DNA of 64,000 nucleotides from Maribacter sp. GTDB taxonomy: Bacteria; Bacteroidota; Bacteroidia; Flavobacteriales; Flavobacteriaceae. The position numbers were made by a program, and so were the translations under genes. Of this stretch, positions 63,463 to 64,000 are shown one piece after another. Position 1 is the first letter of the stretch. Each line of letters starts with the position of its first letter. Location: assembly GCA_002749285.1 (NCBI GenBank), contig PDPR01000012.1:89690-153689 (forward strand), written 5' to 3'. The notes under the pieces were generated by a model, which was not told the origin of the DNA, ran no database searches, and saw only the letters and a program-made list of their open reading frames with translations.

Positions 63463-63837
63463 TTAATGGTTGGCCCTTCTATGTTCAAGTTGTGCCCGTA
63501 AAAACCGTACCTCTTCCTTTAAATGGGCAATTTGGTTCTCGTATTGCTCTTTTAGGGCGTCTGGGAAATTATTGAATGTATGTTGTTTGCCCGATTGGGG
63601 GAAATTGCTAAAAATAAGGCTATCATCAAAAGAAATCATTTCAACGGGGTCTACATCCAGTATTTTGGCAATCAAGGTAAGTCTATTCCAGTCCAGTTTA
63701 ATTTCATTGTTTTCGAGCTTACTATAGGCACGTTGTGATAGCTCTAATTGTGTGGCCATATAGTCTTGCGGGAAACCCTTTGGTTCTCGAATTTTTCCTG
63801 ATTTTTTCGCCAATATTGTGTTCATTTCTTTTTCCAT
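63463..63837 (-). CDS. XRE-family helix-turn-helix regulator
   Basis: 124 residues. HTH in FPQDYMATQLELSQRAYSKL (about residues 22-42) and NRLTLIAKILDVDPVEMI close the DNA-binding domain. The C-terminal third (ALKEQYENQIAHLKEEVRFL) is a heptad-like coiled coil, suited to dimerisation. Such Cro-like proteins with coiled coils are common in Bacteroidota. Targets unknown. TATGTTTG lies 14 nt upstream. Confidence 0.85.
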   Translation of the reverse strand: MEKEMNTILAKKSGKIREPKGFPQDYMATQLELSQRAYSKLENNEIKLDWNRLTLIAKILDVDPVEMISFDDSLIFSNFPQSGKQHTFNNFPDALKEQYENQIAHLKEEVRFLRAQLEHRRANH

Positions 63838-63850
63838 ACTGGGTTAGGGC

Positions 63851-63858
63851 CAAACATA
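63851..63858 (-). promoter_or_regulatory. -7 box of the XRE regulator gene
   Basis: TATGTTTG on the minus strand, 13 nt before the start codon at 63837; short leader. The IS982 left end begins 43 nt further upstream. Confidence 0.45.
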
Positions 63859-63901
63859 CATATTTTAGAACTATTTGTAGGAGGTATACTTATTTTAATA
63901 T

Positions 63902-64000
63902 AACCCGTTGTGCATTATGATTTAAAAGGAGAAAGTTGTTCATTTTACTGATAATCAGTAATTTGTTTTAGCTATAAAACATTTATAATGAACAACTTAG
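63902..64000 (+). mobile_element. left end of IS982-family element, copy 2 (cut by window)
   Basis: Begins AACCCGTTGTGCATTATGATTT and follows the same order as copy 1 at 26396 with scattered differences (for example the GTTGTTC, CAGTAATTTGTTTTAG and AACATTT segments). Same orientation as copy 1. Continues past the window. Confidence 0.85.
63988..64000 (+). CDS. IS982 transposase, first codons only
   Basis: ATGAACAACTTAG at the end of the window is the start that copy 1 also has (ATGAACAACTTTT), here in line with the normal IS982 N-terminus MNNL. The remainder is outside the window, so intactness is unknown. Confidence 0.6.

Overview
The window reads as a chromosomal segment of a marine flavobacterium (Bacteroidota, family Flavobacteriaceae, near Maribacter, Zobellia or Arenibacter by protein style; the genus is inference). 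Evidence: protein families typical of that group (DUF3822, DUF4126, a DnaX without the usual zinc module, FKBP lipoprotein, LptF/G permease, fused ThrA, fused NAD(P)HX repair enzyme), starts without Shine-Dalgarno sequences, and repeated matches to the Bacteroidota promoter TTTG-N19/20-TAnnTTTG. Because these promoters are so recognisable, the -7 box can be used to choose starts (dnaX TTG, tgt GTG, pgpH TTG) and suggests two leaderless mRNAs.

Layout. 1-12.2 kb: lon (5' cut by the window), cmk, a BON/LysM protein, a decayed IS4-type element, rpsA, pyrR-pyrB, a small unknown gene, rnz, pdxH, sixA-ppk1. 12.2-24.2 kb: a frameshifted orphan, miaE, dnaX with an A11 slippery run, rnpB divergent to dnaX, rsmD, DUF3822, a RecD-like helicase, DUF4126, a kdsB/HAD/KdnB-like/acyltransferase cluster (Kdo and probably 8-amino-Kdo lipid A core chemistry), and a DUF4886 lipoprotein. 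24.2-27.5 kb: AT-rich accessory DNA with a 36-bp fused-end IS982 scar, two tiny genes, an RHH/YafQ-type toxin-antitoxin pair and an IS982 copy with a damaged transposase. 27.5-48.1 kb: yebC, an epimerase, gcvT, the thrABC operon with a Thr-rich leader peptide, nnr, clpC, gyrA, a TPR protein, a thiolase and a PgpH-like HD phosphohydrolase. 48.2-50.9 kb: a small island bounded by tRNA-Ser/tRNA-Pro and tRNA-Lys holding an IS21 remnant inserted in an integrase gene, yefM-yoeB, a folded intergenic element and a second broken integrase. 51-64 kb: aroK, a PRTase, a TPMT-type methyltransferase, an S4 protein, an FKBP lipoprotein, an outer membrane barrel, tgt-lptF-eamA, accA, dnaB, a secreted protein, a HAD phosphatase, YjbQ, an XRE regulator and the left end of a second IS982 copy.

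I found no CRISPR array, prophage, secretion locus or multi-gene defence system. The most interesting items are regulatory: the dnaX A-run that joins two reading frames into a 596-residue tau; the thr leader peptide directly downstream of a consensus promoter; TTATCAACA 9-mers upstream of dnaX/rnpB, clpC/gyrA and dnaB; and a two-hairpin element at 49968-50063 with loop-to-loop complementarity. Starts were moved from the longest reading frame where promoter position or family length argued for it; each such choice is explained.
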